Source: Ambrosia x helenae (taxonomy: Eukaryota > Streptophyta > Magnoliopsida > Asterales > Asteraceae). From it: a DNA stretch of 64,000 bases. This document shows positions 59,695 to 64,000 of this stretch, piece by piece; the stretch's first letter is position 1; each line of letters opens with the position of its first letter. Made by a program: the position numbers and the translations under genes. The notes beneath the pieces are model-generated. The model did no database searches. It was given only the letters and a program-made list of their open reading frames with translations, and was not told where the DNA came from. Location of the stretch: the NCBI GenBank assembly GCA_030844895.1, contig CM061231.1:149272165-149336164 (forward strand), in the 5' to 3' direction.

Positions 59695-59819
59695 TCAAAG
59701 CGTCTCGCTTAGGCCTAAGCGAGACGCTTTGAATTCAATCAGAGGAGGTCAGTACGAGGGGCAGAAAAAGCTGATTTTGAATTCGAAGCGCCTCGCTTAG
59801 GCCTAAGCGAGGCTCTTCG
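59695..59819. repeat. Pair of long palindromes with a shared core
   Basis: A perfect 38-bp palindrome at 59695-59732 and a 36-bp palindrome with one mismatched pair at 59784-59819 share the core CTCGCTTAGGCCTAAGCGAG. There is no spacer at either centre. The arms outside the core differ between the two, yet each pairs with itself. No known element end was recognised nearby. Confidence 0.8.
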
Positions 59820-60248
59820 GATCAATTTTTTTTTTTTTTGATCTTTTGAGTTAGTTTTTTGTTTTTTTTTAATATAATTATTATAAAAAATGTTCTTTTG
59901 ACAAACGTCTGGCTAACCTGTCCAGTTATCAATCTCACTGTCCAACAACTGAATTTTACTTGCTTGCATGAAAAGTAATGATCTGAATTTTACTTGCTTG
60001 CATGAAAAGTAATGATCAGGAACATTCCAAATAACCGTCCAATTTTAGCTTTTGTTTAACTCATGATATATCCACCAAATCATTTCTTCAAGTTCATTTC
60101 ACCAAAAAAGGCATAACTGTAATGATAAAAAACATTCCAAATAACTGTTCAATTTCAGCTTTTGTTTAACTATTGTAGCAACTTCCATAGAGAAGTTATC
60201 AATCTCACTGAGATGATATCTTCTCTTTAGGTTTTGGAATTAATGAGA

Positions 60249-60371
60249 CAACTTTTCAGTTGTTATCCGAGAGATAGCGGTCAACGATGAAGACAACCTG
60301 AAAACAACCGGATACCATGGATCAGAGAGATTCAAGCTAATTAAACTCATATCTCAAGCCGGTGCAAGTTA
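60249..60371 (+). pseudogene. BRCT-like fragment, module A copy 1
   Basis: The plus strand encodes GYHGSERFKLIKLISQAGAS followed by YVV. This resembles the start of a plant BRCT domain (Gly-rich beta strand and the helix that follows). The same coding word occurs at 60820-60929, 63424-63541 and inverted at 63083-63150. None continues into a full domain. The BRCT assignment rests on motif recall only. Confidence 0.35.
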
Positions 60372-61246
60372 TGTTGTAGCTCATATGTTATTATCTCTTC
60401 TCTTATTCTCTCTTTCTCAAGTTCTCGATGGATTATTGCTCTCATATCATGGATCAGAGAGATTTAAGCTAATTAAACTCATATCTCACTGTAATGATCA
60501 AGAATATTCCAAATAACTGTATAATTTAAGCTTTTGTTTAACTAATTTAGCAACAGTCCAAATAACTGTAATGATCGCTACGGTTAGTGGATACCATGGA
60601 TCAGAGAGATTCAAGCTAATCAAACTCCGGGCAACCCTTGTTTGATTATACTCGTGTACACCCTTTATCTCTTTATGTATGAATAGTGACCATCTGACAA
60701 TGATCAGAAACATTCCAAAATAACTGTAATGATCGCTACTGTTGATTGGTATATAGAGAGCAAACCGACGATCATTCAAAATTTAAAGTTACCGCTAACC
60801 TCTGCGCCATCATCGTTGACAACTTTTCAGTTGTTATCCGAGAGATAGCGGTCAACGATGAAGACAACCTGAAAACAACCGGATACCATGGATCAGAGAG
60901 ATTCAAGCTAATTAAACTCATATCTCAAGGTGGACTTAAGCACCTGAACGGGAAGTTGAAATTTTGAATGATGTTCGTTGACTGCACCGAACACACTACA
61001 ATTATTCACTATTTTATACATACAACACAACTTCATCGTTGACCGTACTGTTCTTCTTGATCTTGATCTTCACACTTGCTTTTGACAAATCCATTGTTGT
61101 TTCCATAGACATTCAAGGAGGCAAATCGTTTGAAATGGTGAATACATCTTCTTTGACAGAATTGGGATGATTTGCATGGAGGGTTATGTGCATCACGTAT
61201 TTTCATTCTTTCCTTGATCTGCAAATATTTAAAAATTATCATTTCT

Positions 61247-61872
61247 TGACATGCTTGGTAACACCTTGATCTGCAATATTTGAAAATTATCATTTCTTGA
61301 CATGCTTGGTAACACCTTGATCTGTAATATCTGAAAATTATCATTTCTCGAAAAGTAATTAAAAACACTTAAAAATGAATTAAAAACAATTGTTGCGAGT
61401 TAAGTTTAGTCGGAGGACCACGTACAATGATTCATCAAAGTTGTACAAAGCTGAATGTTTTTACTGGAAAACCAAAACGAGCAATTAACGAAGCGAAACG
61501 GAGAGTTATAATTTTCTTGGCTAGGAAACAACTTAAAAGAACCAAAAATGAATTAAAATTATTTTTTGGTGATTAAAAGATAATTTTAAATAATTAAAAG
61601 AAAATCAATTTTTTTTAAAAAAAAGGCCAAAGCACCTCGCTTTGACCAATTATAACTCTCCGTTTCGCTTCGTTAATTGCTCGTTTTGGTTGTCCAGTAA
61701 AAACATCCAGCTTTGTACAACTTTGATGAATCATTGTACGTGGTCCTCCGACTAAACCTAACTCACAACAATTGTTTTTAATTCATTTTTAAGTGTTTTT
61801 ATTACTTTTTGAGAAATGATAATTTTCAGATATTACAGATCAAGGTGTTATCAAGCATGTCAAGAAATGATA
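61247..61872. repeat. Long inverted repeat, arms about 230-270 bp
   Basis: The left arm (about 61247-61520) and right arm (about 61637-61872) are inverse copies, sharing GGAGGACCACGTACAATGAT, AACGAAGCGAAACGGAGAG and TGACATGCTTGGTAACACC (GATAACACC in the right arm). The loop is about 115 bp. The left arm also has three tandem copies of a 50-bp unit with ATTATCATTTCTTGACATG (61214-61348). This is either a foldback element or a rearrangement product. Confidence 0.75.
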
Positions 61873-62267
61873 ATTACTTTTTGATAGTCTTGATACTTTT
61901 TAACAATCGGATTGTTTTTCGAGAGAAAGGAACTAAGTTGCAATTACGATAATAATCAACGATCATTCAAAATTTAAAGTTACCGCTAACCTCTGTGTCA
62001 TCATCGACTACAGCAAACCGACGATCTTCCTCCACGGCACTCCTAATGGGCCTCTCTTTATTTCACGGTACGATTTGTGTTTTTGTTGCTTTATAAATAA
62101 TAAGTTTTGTGTTTATCAAACCCTAACGTCTGAGCAATGATTTATTAAATCGTTTTACTAATTTCCGATTCTTGATATTTTCATAAATCGTTTTACTAAT
62201 TTCCGATTCTTGATAATAATAAATTATTATAATAATAAAACAAAGGAACTAAATTACAAATATAATA

Positions 62268-62292
62268 AAATAATAATAATAATAATAATAAT
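62268..62292. repeat. (AAT)n microsatellite
   Basis: About eight trinucleotide repeats. They lie at the edge of the B3-like fragment. Confidence 0.8.
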
Positions 62293-62518
62293 GTTTATTG
62301 AGCAATATCTTCGACCTCTCTTATAATCAGGTAAATATGGATATTGTCTTTCACATCCGGATGGGTCAAACACAAAAAAAGTCAAACACCATGTCTCCTT
62401 GATGTTTGAACACAATAATGTCAAACTCTTGCACTCCATTCTCCACCACAAGCTTCCGCCAAGTACCGTCACCAAAAACCCCTCCATCGCCTATGTCGAC
62501 CGACCACTTGTGACACCC
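62280..62518 (-). pseudogene. B3 (REM-type) DNA-binding domain fragment
   Basis: The minus strand encodes GDGTWRKLVVENGVQEFDII, then VFKHQGDMVFDF, and after a one-base shift in a T7 run VFDPSGCERQYPYL. The order W-x-K, a Phe/Asp-containing strand, FKH-GDMVF and VFD-CER is that of plant REM-type B3 domains, which bind DNA in nuclear transcription factors. Only about 70 residues are present, with no intron context and no start. It is most likely a captured or duplicated exon fragment. Confidence 0.6.
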
Positions 62519-62674
62519 TTAAACTTGACACCCTCGTCTAACTGTTCAACCTTTGTTGACTCATAGGAGTCTTGAAGACGAAATGAATTTTACAAGATAC
62601 TTGAAACAAGGTATGGATATGGAGAATAAATATTTGACTATACGTGGTTGATGATGTCAAGTTTAAGTCGTTGA

Positions 62675-62863
62675 TTAATTTGGAAATCGAAAACGCCTAT
62701 CGTCACTCTGTATAGAGAAGAAAATCAACAACCGAATATTTAGTTCTCTCCGAACTTCAGCTTCCAAAATACGACGTCGTTGTAGCTCATATGTTATTAT
62801 CTCTTCTCTTATTCTCTGTTTCTCTAGTTCTCGATGGATTATTGCTCTCATATCGACTCTCAC
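62675..62863 (-). pseudogene. Charged-helix gene fragment
   Basis: A 62-codon frame beginning MRVDMRAIIHRELEKQRIRE and continuing with a helical Arg/Glu-rich stretch to LEAEVRREL. It resembles the N-terminal charged helix of plant proteins that also carry U1-type zinc fingers; that link is from recall and uncertain. A second, shorter copy is at 60374-60449 on the same strand. The zinc finger part is absent. Confidence 0.4.
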
Positions 62864-64000
62864 AATTATTCACAATTTTATACATACAACACACCTTCAT
62901 CGTTGACCGTACTGTTCTTCTTGATCTTTTTATGTATGAATAGTGACCCTCTGGCAAACCTACCTCTGTTTTGAATTTGTTGATTCCATAGAGAAGTTAT
63001 CAATCTCACTGTAATGATCAGGAACATTCCCAATAACTGTATAATTTCGTACAAGATTCCTATGCAAGCAAGTCAAATTCAGTTGTTAGACCAACTTGAG
63101 ATATGAGTTTGATTAGCTTGAATCTCTTTGATCCATGGTATCCAGTCTTCAAGGTGGACTTAAGCACCTGAACGGGAAGTTGAAATTTTGAATGATGTTC
63201 GTCGACTGCACCGAACACACTACAATTATTCACAATTTTATACATACAACACACCTTCATCGTTGACCGTACTGTTCTTCTTGATCTTGATCTTCACACT
63301 TGCTTTTGACAAAGGTCTGGCTGACCTGAAGTTCCTTTGCAACCAGGTAAAAAGGAACTAAGTTGCAGATATAAAAATCCATCACATCACGATTATACTC
63401 TTTATGTATGAAATAGTGACCCTCAGTTGTTATCCGAGAGATAGCGGTCAACGATGAAGACAACCTGAAAACAACCGGATACCATGGATCAGAGAGATTC
63501 AAGCTAATTAAACTCATATCTCAAGCCGGTGCAAGTTATGTTGTAGCATCTTTGATCATCTTCTTTGTAATTACTTGACAGATATCTCTCTGAGATGATA
63601 GCTTCTCTTCAGATTCTGAAAGTGGATACCATGGATCAGAGAGATTCAAGCTAATTAAACTCATAGGTAAGAACATTGTGGATGAGGATTGTTTATCTTC
63701 CCATTTGATTTCAAGTATGTTGCCAAATAACTGTTCAATTTCAGCTTTTGTTTAACTATTTTAGCAACTTCCATAAAGAAGTTATCAATCTCACTTCTCA
63801 CTGTCCATGTTTACCTTCAACGTCCAACGGTAATGAGTAACCTAGTAACCTCTACAATGATGTGATTTGTTTTTAAATAAGGAGGTATATGTACAATGAA
63901 CTTTTTACGCTAAATAAAACCGATTAATGGCAGGTTTGCCAGAGGGTCACTATTCATACACACAACTTTTTGCTCTAGTGGTGTGCTCTACCTTTTTGAC

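Larger units (their letters stand above)
59895..64000. repeat. Mosaic of rearranged repeats and gene-like fragments
   Basis: Modules recur in both orientations. Module A (GAGATAGCGGTCAACGATG through ATACCATGGATCAGAGAG) is at 60249-60371, 60820-60929 and 63424-63541, with shorter copies at 60440, 60590 and 63622 and an inverted one at 63083-63150. Module B (GAACGGGAAGTTGAAATTTT through CTTGCTTTTGAC) is at about 60945-61088 and 63168-63312. Module C is the charged-helix fragment at 60374-60449 and 62783-62852. A B3-like fragment lies at 62280-62518. No outer ends are visible and the block runs off the window. Confidence 0.65.

Overview
The window is low-GC nuclear DNA of a flowering plant. Two recognisable host genes have plant-type GT-AG introns, and almost everything else is layered plant transposable elements: LINE, Ty3/Gypsy, Ty1/Copia, non-autonomous LTR elements, hAT, Mutator-like, Harbinger-like, SINE and probably Helitron. 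The protein and repeat families look eudicot, possibly Asteraceae; that placement is an inference from familiarity, not something the sequence proves.

Layout. 0-4.2 kb: gene-free, with small hAT/Harbinger-like elements. 4.2-10.5 kb: a minus-strand LINE with an intact RRM-containing ORF1, whose ORF2 is cut by a solo LTR. 10.6-17.4 kb: a probable solo LTR (TSD TTATG) that has taken in a hAT element (TSD TCCATAAC) and a deleted minus-strand Gypsy element (TSD AGGGT). 17.5-18.9 kb: a short, spliced RPA1-like gene or gene fragment. 19.5-25.5 kb: TAF6, a TFIID/SAGA subunit, with a probable long 5'UTR intron and a 12-copy coding minisatellite. 26-31.8 kb: a Mutator-like foldback element, a duplicated block split by a TIR element, and hAT-like, Tourist-like and hairpin elements. 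31.8-33.7 kb: a Gypsy integrase remnant followed by an array of about 25 hairpin-forming tandem units. 34.5 kb: a SINE with a 15-bp TSD. 35.7-39.1 kb: an IBR5-type dual-specificity phosphatase gene with a MITE in its promoter, a MITE in intron 1, and an A7 run that shifts the frame at the catalytic loop. 39.3-42.4 kb: Copia remnant, Helitron-like end and low-complexity DNA. 42.4-57.2 kb: one Gypsy element (TSD ATTAC) containing a hAT element (TSD GCTGCAGA), which contains a 7.4-kb non-autonomous LTR element (TSD GGAAC), which contains a TIR element; a separate Copia-like insertion sits further along the same Gypsy. 57.2-59.0 kb: Harbinger-like Myb/SANT ORF and a hAT MITE. 59.7-64 kb: paired palindromes, then a mosaic of repeated, rearranged fragments that resemble pieces of host genes (B3/REM-like, BRCT-like, and a charged-helix family).

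No operon-like logic applies. The two host genes are independent housekeeping and signalling loci. The most unusual signals are structural: two independent sets of hairpins whose stems change in a compensated way, a U3 region with palindromes paired at 21-bp spacing, the multi-layer nest with datable LTR pairs, and the shuffled gene-fragment mosaic at the right end.
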